Of a stretch of DNA of 34,102 bases, positions 7,701 through 15,147 are shown piece after piece (the stretch's first letter is position 1; each line of letters starts with the position of its first letter). The translations under genes were made by a program, and so were the position numbers. The stretch comes from Oleispira sp. (GTDB taxonomy: Bacteria > Pseudomonadota > Gammaproteobacteria > Pseudomonadales > Oceanobacteraceae): assembly GCA_002708475.1 (NCBI GenBank), contig PAOL01000056.1:19135-53236 (forward strand). The letters are read 5' to 3'. The notes beneath the pieces were generated by a model that did not search any database, was not told the origin of the DNA, and saw only the letters and a list, made by a program, of their open reading frames with translations.

Positions 7701-9946
7701 GGCTCGTACATGATGCGGAAGATAAAAATATTATCGTTGAGTTAATTGGCGATGATCTTCGTGAAGGAACAGAAACATTTTCTATTGAGCTTGCACAATT
7801 ACCAACAGAGCCTGCATTAGGTTCTGATACAAAAATAGATATCAATATTACGGACAAAACGCCTAATCCTTATGGAGCAATTGGTTTCGCGCCCATTACA
7901 GCAACGGATAATATTGCCGTTCAAGAAGGTGACTCTGGACTAATTACGGTTGAGCGAGTCGGTACAGATTTACAAGGTAGTTTTGATGTTCTTTATGAGA
8001 TTGAAGCTTTAACTGCACATAGTCCTGATGACTTTTCAATTGATACTCAAGCAGGCTATGTATCAACAGGTGCTTCTGGGGTTAACACTATTATTGGTAA
8101 TGGACGCTTGAGTTTTACAGAGGCACTCGGACAGATAAGACAAACGCAAACAATAAGTTTTACTTCAGTATTAGAAGGAATTCCTACTCCAGAATTTGAT
8201 GAGTATTTTTCAGTTAAATTACTGGGAGTGACAGATCCTGGCAGTTCAACGTTGGCAACGCCTGCAACCAGTGCAATCTTGGGAACTAATAAATTCTATA
8301 CTCAGATTATTCAAGATAAAACGATTGGTAGAATTAGCTTTGAAAGTGCGAGCTATTCTGCAAATGAGATTAACCAGGGGGGGCAAGAAAATGTGCTACT
8401 TGTGAAATTTCAGCGTCTTGATGGGGATGATGGCGATCTATGTATTACCTTGAATCAAGCCGGGAGTGCCACGGAGACAGTTGATTATACCGTAGATTAT
8501 TTAAACCCTTCAGCTAGCGGGAAAAGTGATATTTATTGGGCAGATAAGGATGCTGCTGATAAAGCGATACAAGTAACCATTATTGATGATGGTGCTTATG
8601 ATCCAAGTGAAGATATTACACTTTCTTGGGTTGTCGAGAATACTTGTAATGGTATTGCGACGGATGTTCCTGATGGGTCAGAGGCTTCGGATGTTGTCGA
8701 AACAACTATTTCGATTGCTGATTATACCACGCCTATCACCGTTAAGTTTACGGAAACGAGTTATAGCGTTTCTGAAACGATCGCAACTGGGAAGAAAGAA
8801 GTCACTGTATTGGCGACTCAAACAGATTTCTTAAATCCTGTGAATAACAATACTTTTGAAGTGTTTTTAAATCGAGGAACTGGATCTTCAGCGATTGAGG
8901 GCCAGCACTACGGTGATTTAAGTAGTCTAGAAAAAATAACATTTAATGCTGGTGAAACACAGAAAACGATTGAAATCCCTATTCTGGATAACTGTGATGC
9001 AGCGGCGAGTTTATCTTTAGAGATGGCTTTAGTGAATAATGATGTCTCTCTTATGAATAGTTTGCCTGCAAGTTTAATTGATGTCTCTAGTGCGAATAGT
9101 TCTTTAGAAATTTTGGAGGGTACTATTCCTGTTGCTGTTTCAGCAGCGGTATCAACGGTTGGAGTAACTGATGCAGCAAATTTATCTGGTGGCAATTATA
9201 TTGTAACGGGTAATGGCACAACAAGTGGTGGCTTCTCATCGAAAAAACTTAAGTTGGAATCAACAAACACAACAGGAGACGGTTGCGCACTTGCCTATGA
9301 ATGGGAGTATGTTGATGCTGCTCCTTCATTACCTAAGGCCGGGGTTGGTAATGCTGGTTCCTCATTGCCATCAAACTTTTCATCATTTGCTCACGTTGCA
9401 GGCAATAATGTTAGTACTTCAAGCGAGGTTGGTGAATTTACCTTGCCGTTTATCGTTGAAGATACAGCTTTGAATTATGTACTTAAAGTTAAGCATCCTG
9501 AGCAAGTTCAGCAGACAGTTAATATAGCAGTACCAATAGCGGCAAACTGGAGTCGTGTAAAAAATGATCGAGGCTGGTGTACAAATATTGATGGTACTAC
9601 GATCGGGACAAGTAGTACTTGCTCTGCAAGTACATTGAGAAACTTTATTTTTAATCCTGCGACTAAGCAAGTCATTGGACAATCCTTATACGGTGGTGAT
9701 TATGGCTGCTGGCAAGCCATTGATAGCAATGATGGTAATGTCTTGTACCGAGCTTGTAGCGGTGAAGCTCGACAAGTTATAACTTTCTTGGGTGACGATG
9801 AAAACGACAATATGCAGTCTAGCGATGGTCGTGATCTTGTTGATACAAATAATCTTTTCTTAGGAGAGCGGGGATTGAGATCACTAAGTGACGGGAACTC
9901 TGGTGGTCAAAGTGGTGCGCGTAAGCATTGGTTCTGGGTGAATTAA
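4715..9946 (+). CDS. Giant secreted multidomain protein: C-type-lectin-like, LamG-like and Calx-beta-like modules
   Basis: The 1743-aa product has a signal peptide (residues 1-29) and lacks the VSGQSGI motif of its neighbours. Residues about 45-565 hold C-type-lectin-like modules, recognised by recurring W-x-N-x-x-D-x-x-x-E, D-C-x-L and W-x-x-x-x-C...A-C-Y patterns. Three are complete (about 124-232, 249-350, 380-485). The array begins with a lone C-terminal half (about 45-95) and ends with a lone N-terminal half (about 512-563). An Ig-like stretch follows (about 569-690). Next is a LamG-like lectin/glucanase fold (about 692-919), ending G-G-L-D-D-I-R-I-Y-D-R-A-L. Four Calx-beta-like domains (about 924-1466), another Ig-like region (about 1471-1608) and a Cys-containing C-terminal module ending in W-F-W-V-N complete it. 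The mix of carbohydrate-binding and Calx-beta modules is typical of adhesins. No sortase, autotransporter or type 1 secretion signal is visible. Domain calls are by eye. Confidence 0.85.
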   Translation: MQALLIIKHIFLSFIISAITLSFSSLAFSYDPGLTYKPSRDDILTADIDESMQGCVYRESDAGTGDWTVDDCDYVGAHYACYNGAEWQVSQALGTTINPGEPRDGSSVFKIKSVDSWDPTNADVLCKAKFGPSYFFSVPVTAEENEALGRAISDMTAAKKRTWVYYYSDTENIPLSENYWLGNRTQYTNLLSDSSGNAGDRGVADCTLMNRDTGLWQDASCSETHSFACYDSGTWLITAEQDEWKAGFAICDENYGLQTLYAVPRDSVENSAIAAAVLPSGGTGVSADYNKVWLNRTDLAFEEFFISNQTRQAWWGEGQPSNRNNSDCALIDSAGNWIAESCNGYVAYHACYLGDSSTGVAQWQLTKDVPDLKMSEFALGFGYCKQLPDNPHAEYRPPNSAISNNALAALLSPGEYVWINYSDQVSEGFWKVSSQFEDFVSTGDVLDGDAEDCGYFSLNTDSKRNWLAGQCYAGGEPLTQGFACTNGYEWKVATTSLSDGSSLESDLWKDGFTACEAAFGKDYEFAAPYDADQNSRLSLALRLSGNTQAWMNLNDAESEGEWVSNGPVVNLSPVIVSLSSERIFPENTDIQLSVTAEDPESASNVGLIYSWSIVDQRMGIEGTGTDTITPLDQTDISYDPLATPNEVTLSKTKLQLLNDDYYIDLQLQITDADQQTPATTTKIITIKVKSPLRAAYDFNEYTNPNLDTSGNGHDLILDKSQVEIISYEGNSNNYFAKLDSADSFSIDGSSGGLQLDSVKDQYTLIYRFRLDALPVSAFAGFVQKGDPQVRQPAIFFDKNAQQIHFSNSTTNGFNQAQNSIESVRIGQWMTVAYVKNGPQVEFYIDKAELNLSSPDPAPLNDEIRDSVQSLVGASLGYDSGDWVFGAISDAGEGMTGGLDDIRIYDRALTAAELATIFPSQPRGVFEFTNEIAAGDENEINNSVNEVLVPVSRVEGDDGIVSVEYSLESGSAELDVDFRLKDDVGVGSERGKGVLTWLVHDAEDKNIIVELIGDDLREGTETFSIELAQLPTEPALGSDTKIDINITDKTPNPYGAIGFAPITATDNIAVQEGDSGLITVERVGTDLQGSFDVLYEIEALTAHSPDDFSIDTQAGYVSTGASGVNTIIGNGRLSFTEALGQIRQTQTISFTSVLEGIPTPEFDEYFSVKLLGVTDPGSSTLATPATSAILGTNKFYTQIIQDKTIGRISFESASYSANEINQGGQENVLLVKFQRLDGDDGDLCITLNQAGSATETVDYTVDYLNPSASGKSDIYWADKDAADKAIQVTIIDDGAYDPSEDITLSWVVENTCNGIATDVPDGSEASDVVETTISIADYTTPITVKFTETSYSVSETIATGKKEVTVLATQTDFLNPVNNNTFEVFLNRGTGSSAIEGQHYGDLSSLEKITFNAGETQKTIEIPILDNCDAAASLSLEMALVNNDVSLMNSLPASLIDVSSANSSLEILEGTIPVAVSAAVSTVGVTDAANLSGGNYIVTGNGTTSGGFSSKKLKLESTNTTGDGCALAYEWEYVDAAPSLPKAGVGNAGSSLPSNFSSFAHVAGNNVSTSSEVGEFTLPFIVEDTALNYVLKVKHPEQVQQTVNIAVPIAANWSRVKNDRGWCTNIDGTTIGTSSTCSASTLRNFIFNPATKQVIGQSLYGGDYGCWQAIDSNDGNVLYRACSGEARQVITFLGDDENDNMQSSDGRDLVDTNNLFLGERGLRSLSDGNSGGQSGARKHWFWVN

Positions 9947-9967
9947 GAGCTTTCGCAAAGACAGGGT

Positions 9968-9997
9968 AAAGATGTTGTACAATCGTGCCACATCTTT
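9968..9997 (+). terminator. Weak hairpin after the giant gene
   Basis: An inverted repeat with 8-base arms (AAAGATGT at 9968-9975, ACATCTTT at 9990-9997) lies 22 bases after the stop of the giant gene. The loop is 14 bases and no T-run follows. It may partly attenuate transcription or protect the mRNA end, rather than fully terminate. The downstream gene has its own 128-base leader, so an internal promoter in this gap is possible. Confidence 0.3.
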
Positions 9998-10074
9998 ATA
10001 TTATGTTTGTGCTGATATTTAGATATCACAATTGAAAATATAAAAATAATAATATTCAGAGTAAGAGCGATTCT

Positions 10075-11211
10075 ATGAAGAAACTCGTTTTACATTATAT
10101 CAATCTCCCTTTTCTGCTAGGCGCTTTAAGTATTCCAAGCTATGCGCTTGAAGCTATGGATGATAGTGAATTGTCATCGACTACGGGTGAAGGTATTGGT
10201 GTGATAGTCGATAACTTGTCAATTCATAGTGAAGACAAAGGTACTCCTGGGGATTTTGAGATTGTTTTAGATTTAAGTGACACACCCAATCAAGATCAAT
10301 TCATTTTTAGCGAGCTAAGAATACATAAAACAGGAACGGTTTCTGGTACTGCAGAGTCCGGTGGTAACTTCGGCACGGTTGATAACCCTGTCTTTTTAGG
10401 TGATTTGAGAGCGGCTGAAGTATTTACAGGAAATGCTAATGACATTACTGATTCAACGGTGAGCGTCACTAGTGTTATGCGATCTGAATTTCCTGGAGCG
10501 AATTTAACACAGCTGGATCGATCCACTAAAAGACAAAAAGCTAACCTTGCGGGGTATCTAGAAGCAGCAGCCAATTTTGAAGCAGATCTAGCTCAAGTGT
10601 CTGATAAATTCACTGCGCACGTGCGCTTCGATGATTTAATTGGCGGCACTTCTAATAATTTTCGCGCAGTCATCGATATAGAAGGCTTTCGTTTTTATGG
10701 TACTTATTCAGATATATTTGCAACAGCAGGGCATGGTGTTTCTATAGCCGGTGCAACAGGTGTTTATATTGATGAGTTAACAATTTCGACGGCATTACCT
10801 ACGGTTGCGAGTAACCAAGCGGCTGTCGATAACAATGATTATGTTACAACTCCAGTTGATAGCAGGCTGACTTTTTCAGGTATAGATATTTACACAACAT
10901 TAGGAACTTATGACCAGCCGCTGACCCTTGATAATGTTAAGGATGAGGCGGGGAATAATCAGCTCCAAATAGAAATATCACCTTTGCCTGCATCTGTTGG
11001 GATTGCACCCAAGAGTAATATATTTGTGAAAAGTATTTATTTTGGCGAGCAGTATAATTCAGAACTGAGAACGGGATTAAGAGATGGGGCAATCTCAGGC
11101 AGTACTAACCCAGAAGATTATCATTATGCTTTTCAGCCTGATGTCGGTAATACTCTAGAAATTCGCGGAATGGAAGTTCAGCATCTTCGTATTACCACTA
11201 TGGATATTTAA
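10075..11211 (+). CDS. Secreted protein with variant SGQSGI-type motif (TTGEGIGV)
   Basis: The 378-aa product begins with a Sec signal peptide (residues 1-24, ending P-S-Y-A), then L-E-A-M-D-D-S-E-L-S-S and T-T-G-E-G-I-G-V (residues 36-43), which corresponds to the neighbours' V-S-G-Q-S-G-I. The mature protein is Asp/Thr/Ser-rich and appears to lack Cys. It has strand-turn repeats such as F-S-G-I-D-I-Y and L-T-L-D-N-V. It does not end in the SYLxIxG(H/K) signature but in L-E-I-R-G-M-E-V followed by a short tail. It is separated from the giant gene by 128 bases and is followed 13 bases later by the next motif protein, so it likely starts the second half of the set. By analogy the N-terminus fits DUF6160-type proteins. 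Function unknown. Confidence 0.8.
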   Translation: MKKLVLHYINLPFLLGALSIPSYALEAMDDSELSSTTGEGIGVIVDNLSIHSEDKGTPGDFEIVLDLSDTPNQDQFIFSELRIHKTGTVSGTAESGGNFGTVDNPVFLGDLRAAEVFTGNANDITDSTVSVTSVMRSEFPGANLTQLDRSTKRQKANLAGYLEAAANFEADLAQVSDKFTAHVRFDDLIGGTSNNFRAVIDIEGFRFYGTYSDIFATAGHGVSIAGATGVYIDELTISTALPTVASNQAAVDNNDYVTTPVDSRLTFSGIDIYTTLGTYDQPLTLDNVKDEAGNNQLQIEISPLPASVGIAPKSNIFVKSIYFGEQYNSELRTGLRDGAISGSTNPEDYHYAFQPDVGNTLEIRGMEVQHLRITTMDI

Positions 11212-11224
11212 CAGGTATATAAAA

Positions 11225-11713
11225 ATGATAAATAAATTATATCTTGTAATCGTTTTCTCTTGCTCACTAGTAATGACCAGCGCTGCTGAACTAATACCTG
11301 TTGATGATGCCGATTTAAATCAAGTTTCGGGCAGAAGTGGGATTACACTTAACGCAAAAATTATTTTAGGAGATGAAAGTAGCTTTGTTTTTACTAATAC
11401 ATCCGGTAAAAAAATTGCAGACGCAACACTGGATGAAACAGGTTATTTGATCGTAGATAAAATTCAAGGTGAGCTGGAAATGGAAGGCTTAGCTTTTGAT
11501 TTAGTCTCAGGCTTAAAGAACTCTGGTAAATCTGCTTTGCAGTGGACACTACCGAGTAAAATTAAGGCTACTAATTTGAAAACGACGGGTATTTATATTT
11601 CTAGTACAGAAGAAGTTACCCCAACCACAAGTACATTCTTGCTAGGCTTAGAATTAAATGGCGAATTAAGCTTGCCGGCTAGCACCCAAGTCTCTTTATT
11701 TGTAGTGGATTAA
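11225..11713 (+). CDS. Small secreted VSGRSGI-motif protein
   Basis: At 162 aa this is the smallest member of the set. The signal peptide (residues 1-21, ending S-A-A) is followed by E-L-I-P-V-D-D-A-D-L-N-Q and VSGRSGI (residues 34-40). The remaining 120 residues alternate short hydrophobic strands with charged turns (for example L-E-M-E-G-L-A-F-D-L), and the chain ends on a hydrophobic strand, S-L-F-V-V-D. The only Cys is in the signal peptide. It lies 13 bases after the previous gene and 7 bases before the next. Its size suggests a minor subunit or cap if the set builds a polymer, but that is inference only. Confidence 0.8.
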   Translation: MINKLYLVIVFSCSLVMTSAAELIPVDDADLNQVSGRSGITLNAKIILGDESSFVFTNTSGKKIADATLDETGYLIVDKIQGELEMEGLAFDLVSGLKNSGKSALQWTLPSKIKATNLKTTGIYISSTEEVTPTTSTFLLGLELNGELSLPASTQVSLFVVD

Positions 11714-11720
11714 TATAATT

Positions 11721-13055
11721 ATGAATAACAATACATCTACAAAAATAAATCCTGTAAGCCTTATTTCTTTACTCTGCTTTCTTTTTATATCATTGGAAAG
11801 TTTTGCAGATTTAAGCCCATTAAGTGATGGTGCTTTAAGCGATGAGGCGTTAGGGCAGGTGAGTGGACAGGCTTTATTTAAAATTGAGGAAACACAATCC
11901 AGTTTTGCCGGTCAAGAAGATATTAGTTTCACTCGCATGACGTTAGGTTTGAAAATTGAGATGAATGTGAATATTGAAGAAATAGCGTTGGGTACATTTT
12001 ATCGTCAACCAGGTAATTCTTGTGATGGAACGTTTACTGGTCGATTCTGTGATAATTCAGTGGGAGATTTTAGTAATTGGAATTGTTCTGAAAGTACTTG
12101 TGGTGGGATAACAGATGATCATGGTGAAAATCCATTTAGTGCATCAGCCCTAGTCTATGGTGATTTACTTGGTTTATCGACCGCTGAAGTTCAAGCGGCT
12201 ACTTGGGGCTCCCTAACGGGTGATCATTATGCTTCTAGTGTTATGTTTACAGGAGATCCTGATAAAAATAGCGCTGACTATTTTCCCTCTGGTTTTGAGC
12301 GAACTGAAGGAACAGATATCAAATTACGTGATGTTACTTTTGGCCGTGTGATAGAGAATTCAGATGGAACTCAAAGCTTGGAAGATTTTGTGATTGAGAA
12401 GCCTTTTATAGAATTTGTTCACGATGATTCTTCCGGGATAAGAAAAATTGCAGGCCTACGTGTCGGTTTTGGTTCTTCTACTGGGACACAAGGACAGGCT
12501 ATTGATGTTGTTAGTGGATTTATTCAGCCAGTCATTAATGCAACAGCCAGTGCGACACTTATTGGTTTGAGCGGTACAGGTGAATTTACGTTTGCTCCTT
12601 ATTTAGGTGGGGTTCGAACGGCGGGTTATATTGATCCAAATAAAACAATAGCAGGTGGTTGTACACCTTCAGGAATTATCGGAGGTGTTGTTTGTGGAAA
12701 TGTAGAAACAGCAGCGTTGATTGCAGAGGCATCTCCACAAGCCCAACTTTTTCCACTTCAGAATCTTACCCTAGACGACTCACCAAATGTTTTTCTATCC
12801 ATTCAAAGCCAAGATATAAATTATGAATCTGATACAAGAGATGGGTTAACGTATAACTATGAAACGGCAAGAGCAGGTGTTTGGTTCAATTTAGGAGCTT
12901 TGTCTATATATGAAGGCGGGCGACAGTTAGGTATTGATGAACTGACCGCTGCAACAGGTATTAGTGGTAATACTAGTCAGCCTAGACATCCTGATAATTA
13001 TTTTGCTGCGCATCCTAATAGCTTGAAATATCCTCAAAGTAATAATTACTATTGA
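11721..13055 (+). CDS. FilA/DUF6160-like secreted protein
   Basis: The 444-aa product has an N-terminal signal sequence (residues 1-29, ending S-F-A), then acidic residues and V-S-G-Q-A-L-F-K-I (from residue 47). The segment G-L-K-I-E-M-N-V-N-I-E-E-I, the pair P-F-I-E-F-V-H and the later I-A-G-L-R-V-G-F resemble Acinetobacter FilA ('putative pilus system protein', DUF6160) as I remember that family. I have not run an alignment. Several Cys occur in pairs (C-D-G-T-F...F-C-D and W-N-C-S-E-S-T-C-G), unlike most other motif proteins here, so disulfides are likely. It is the last gene before a strong terminator and 7 bases after the previous gene. An exported, cell-surface role is inferred. No pilin, usher or chaperone gene accompanies it. 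Confidence 0.75.
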   Translation: MNNNTSTKINPVSLISLLCFLFISLESFADLSPLSDGALSDEALGQVSGQALFKIEETQSSFAGQEDISFTRMTLGLKIEMNVNIEEIALGTFYRQPGNSCDGTFTGRFCDNSVGDFSNWNCSESTCGGITDDHGENPFSASALVYGDLLGLSTAEVQAATWGSLTGDHYASSVMFTGDPDKNSADYFPSGFERTEGTDIKLRDVTFGRVIENSDGTQSLEDFVIEKPFIEFVHDDSSGIRKIAGLRVGFGSSTGTQGQAIDVVSGFIQPVINATASATLIGLSGTGEFTFAPYLGGVRTAGYIDPNKTIAGGCTPSGIIGGVVCGNVETAALIAEASPQAQLFPLQNLTLDDSPNVFLSIQSQDINYESDTRDGLTYNYETARAGVWFNLGALSIYEGGRQLGIDELTAATGISGNTSQPRHPDNYFAAHPNSLKYPQSNNYY

Positions 13056-13110
13056 TCATATATTATTCTACAAGTTATAACGTGTAACGAAATTTAGGTT
13101 TGAAATTATC

Positions 13111-13142
13111 AAAGGCTTTTCAAATATTGAAAGGCCTTTTTG
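13111..13142 (+). terminator. Rho-independent terminator of the secreted-protein cluster
   Basis: Arms of 13 bases (AAAGGCTTTTCAA and TTGAAAGGCCTTT, with one G-T wobble) flank a 3-base loop and run directly into T residues. It sits 55 bases after the stop of the FilA-like gene. Read on the minus strand it lacks a T-run, so it serves only the plus-strand genes. Confidence 0.85.
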
Positions 13143-13252
13143 ATAAAAATAATCTGAAATAGATATAATGATGGGACTGAATCAACTCACGATTGTTGAT
13201 ACTGTGATTTTAATTAAACAGTCTTAATATCTAAAAATATTAGTGAGAAAAA

Positions 13253-13861
13253 TTAACTATCTTGTTTATTTATTCCAGATAGCTCTGCTAAGTTTAAATT
13301 ATTTAAGATTGAAAAATCGTTAATTTTATTGCTGTGAGCATGTAATGATTTTAGTGAATATATTGATTGAAGAGGGCTGAGATCTTGAACCAGATTTTTT
13401 TGAATCCCCAATTCCATTAGTTCAGATAGCTCACTTAATGGATTTAGGTTATAGATCTGATTACCACTTAAATACAGTGTTTTTAATTTTTTTAGCTCAA
13501 CCAGTGGCGTAATGTCTTCGATGTGATTGAAGTTTAAATGTAAGGTATTCAATTCAGTTAATTGTTCTATACCGTCAAGAAATTGAATGCCTTTATTGTT
13601 ACAAATTAGCGTACTGACTTCTTCAACAAATTCGCGACCTGTTGATTTAATGCACTTATCTAAAGAATAATCTGAAATAGACAAAGTATTGATCGGAGTT
13701 AATTGCGATACATCATTACTCGTTCCCGGCAAGGTACTTTCTTCTTGAGAATTATTTTGACCTTCAGAATGAGCACTCTTCTCGGCACCACCACAACCAA
13801 GCATAGCAAGACTGAGTGAGCTAATAGCAATAGCTGCTCCTAGTCTGTTTAATGCAATCAT
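13253..13861 (-). CDS. Leucine-rich-repeat lipoprotein
   Basis: The 202-aa product is predicted to be exported and lipidated. Its hydrophobic N-terminus ends A-M-L-G-C, giving a lipidated Cys at residue 23, followed by a Ser/Glu/Asn-rich linker. From about residue 95 there are four to five leucine-rich repeats of about 22 residues, with L-x-x-L-x-L-x-x-N-x-I cores (L-N-T-L-H-L-N-F-N-H-I, L-K-T-L-Y-L-S-G-N-Q-I and so on), the internalin type. Two Cys (in D-K-C-I-K and L-I-C-N-N) precede the repeats and may form a capping disulfide. A good ribosome binding site (AGGTAAG) stands before the ATG on the minus strand. It is a single gene transcribed against its neighbours. The repeats imply protein binding; the partner is unknown. 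Confidence 0.85.
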   Translation of the reverse strand: MIALNRLGAAIAISSLSLAMLGCGGAEKSAHSEGQNNSQEESTLPGTSNDVSQLTPINTLSISDYSLDKCIKSTGREFVEEVSTLICNNKGIQFLDGIEQLTELNTLHLNFNHIEDITPLVELKKLKTLYLSGNQIYNLNPLSELSELMELGIQKNLVQDLSPLQSIYSLKSLHAHSNKINDFSILNNLNLAELSGINKQDS

Positions 13862-14063
13862 AAACTTACCTATTTATATTTTTGTATTTATTATTTAGGT
13901 TTATCCTTAAATAGTATCATTTTGGTACGCTACTCCCAATAGGTAATGGCTGAAAATTTACACAATGCTGTCAAATATTTATCTAACTTCCAGTATAGAA
14001 TATGTGCGGTGTATATTAGGTATATTGTCTTATTTATAGGACAATAAGTGGGAATCTCCATTA

Positions 14064-15041
14064 ATGAGTAATCTTATGTTAGATCTTAACCAGCTTGCCA
14101 TCTTTATACGCGTTGTTGATGAGGGAAGTTTTACTGCTGCCGGTAAGTCTCTTCAGGTCCCTAAGTCCCGTATAAGTCGTATGGTCGCTGATCTTGAGAG
14201 TACTTTAGGTGTACGCTTATTGCAGCGTTCAACTAGACAGGTGAGTTTAACTCAGGTGGGAGCAGATTATTATAATAACTGTAAGCACTTAGTCGCTGAG
14301 GTTATGGATGTTCATGCTGAAATTTCAGATCGTCAAGATCGTCCTCATGGAGTACTGCGTATTGCCGTACCTATGATTGTCGGAAGTGGTATTCTGGGAC
14401 GTTTCATTGCCCAGTATCAACAAGTTTATCCAGATGTTCGGGTTGAACTTTGCCATACCGATAGACAGGTGAATTTGATTGAGGAGAAGTTCGATTTAGC
14501 CCTCCTTGTGGGTGACTTACCAGAATCCTCTTTGATTGCCCGAACAGTTGCAGAAACTGATCTAATGCTATGTGCATCTCCAGAATATATACAGAGAAAT
14601 GGCACGCCAAGTTCTATTGAAGAACTACAGAATATGGACTTTGTTAAAATCGGTGAAGGGATGCAGGATGAATCTTTTGAGATGACTCACATGAGTGGTA
14701 CTGTTTCAACAGTTAAGCTAAAACCGAATATCGTGACGAATCATATTGCGGCTGCTATGAGCTCAATTATTCACGGGGAAGGTGTTGGCGTATTGCCGAT
14801 GTTTATGGCAAGTGAGTACTTGCTATCTGGACGTATGGTATCGATTATGAATGATTGGTCATTTCGGCCGCAATCGTTTTCAGTGGTTTACCCCAGTCGC
14901 CAATATTTATCGCTCAAAGTACGTTGTTTTATAGACTTTTTGGTCGCTGAGATTGAAGAACTGAAGCTGTCACTCGATACTATACCTAAGAATGAAAATG
15001 AAAAGGTGCTCCTTGCGTACAAAAAATTAATCGAGCATTGA
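14064..15041 (+). CDS. LysR-family transcriptional regulator
   Basis: The 325-aa product is of normal LysR length. The N-terminal winged helix-turn-helix (about residues 7-65) shows L-N-Q-L-A-I-F-I-R-V-V-D-E-G-S-F-T-A-A and then R-L-L-Q-R-S-T-R, classic for the family. The periplasmic-binding-like effector domain follows (about 93-300). The sequence P-H-G-V-L-R-I-A-V-P at the domain boundary is typical of the CrgA/AaeR-like branch. The start at 14064 has GGGAA about 10 bases upstream; the in-frame ATG at 14076 is an alternative. It lies 106 bases upstream of the TonB-dependent receptor on the same strand, but the Pho boxes in that gap suggest separate control. Its target could be the divergent lipoprotein gene or a remote operon; the sequence does not say. 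Confidence 0.93.
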   Translation: MSNLMLDLNQLAIFIRVVDEGSFTAAGKSLQVPKSRISRMVADLESTLGVRLLQRSTRQVSLTQVGADYYNNCKHLVAEVMDVHAEISDRQDRPHGVLRIAVPMIVGSGILGRFIAQYQQVYPDVRVELCHTDRQVNLIEEKFDLALLVGDLPESSLIARTVAETDLMLCASPEYIQRNGTPSSIEELQNMDFVKIGEGMQDESFEMTHMSGTVSTVKLKPNIVTNHIAAAMSSIIHGEGVGVLPMFMASEYLLSGRMVSIMNDWSFRPQSFSVVYPSRQYLSLKVRCFIDFLVAEIEELKLSLDTIPKNENEKVLLAYKKLIEH

Positions 15042-15071
15042 CCAAGCATCCAATCCTTAAGCCTCGCACAT

Positions 15072-15100
15072 CTGTAACAAAGATGTCATAAAACTGTAGT
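15072..15100 (+). promoter_or_regulatory. Tandem Pho boxes upstream of the TonB-dependent receptor
   Basis: Three 7-base units, CTGTAAC (15072-15078), ATGTCAT (15083-15089) and CTGTAGT (15094-15100), are each separated by 4 A-rich bases. That gives the exact 11-base period of PhoB sites (E. coli Pho box: CTGTCAT-N4-CTGTCAT-like). An AT-rich -10-like stretch begins about 10 bases downstream. The start codon of the receptor is 47 bases after the last unit. The pattern is seen directly; PhoB binding is inferred. Confidence 0.8.
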
Positions 15101-15147
15101 AACTTGCTCTCAAATAAATTTGAAGTGAAATTTCTTTGGGGTAAGTT

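Noticed and set aside
1885-11350. The D-D-x-x-L-S-x-V-S-G motif looks like a bacteriocin double-glycine leader (E-L-x-x-V-S-G-G).
   Set aside because: Each motif follows a normal Sec signal peptide and leads into a protein of 110 to 390 residues. No peptidase-containing ABC transporter or modification enzyme is nearby. The likeness is probably coincidental.
13148-13681. A 16-base direct repeat (AATAATCTGAAATAGA) at 13148-13163 and 13666-13681, flanking the end of the LRR gene.
   Set aside because: In AT-rich DNA of this length one such match is expected about by chance. No target duplication, inverted ends or mobile gene accompany it.
13968-14000. A CTGTCAA unit upstream of the LysR gene as a possible Pho box.
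   Set aside because: The bases at plus 11 do not form a second unit, so it lacks the required tandem spacing.
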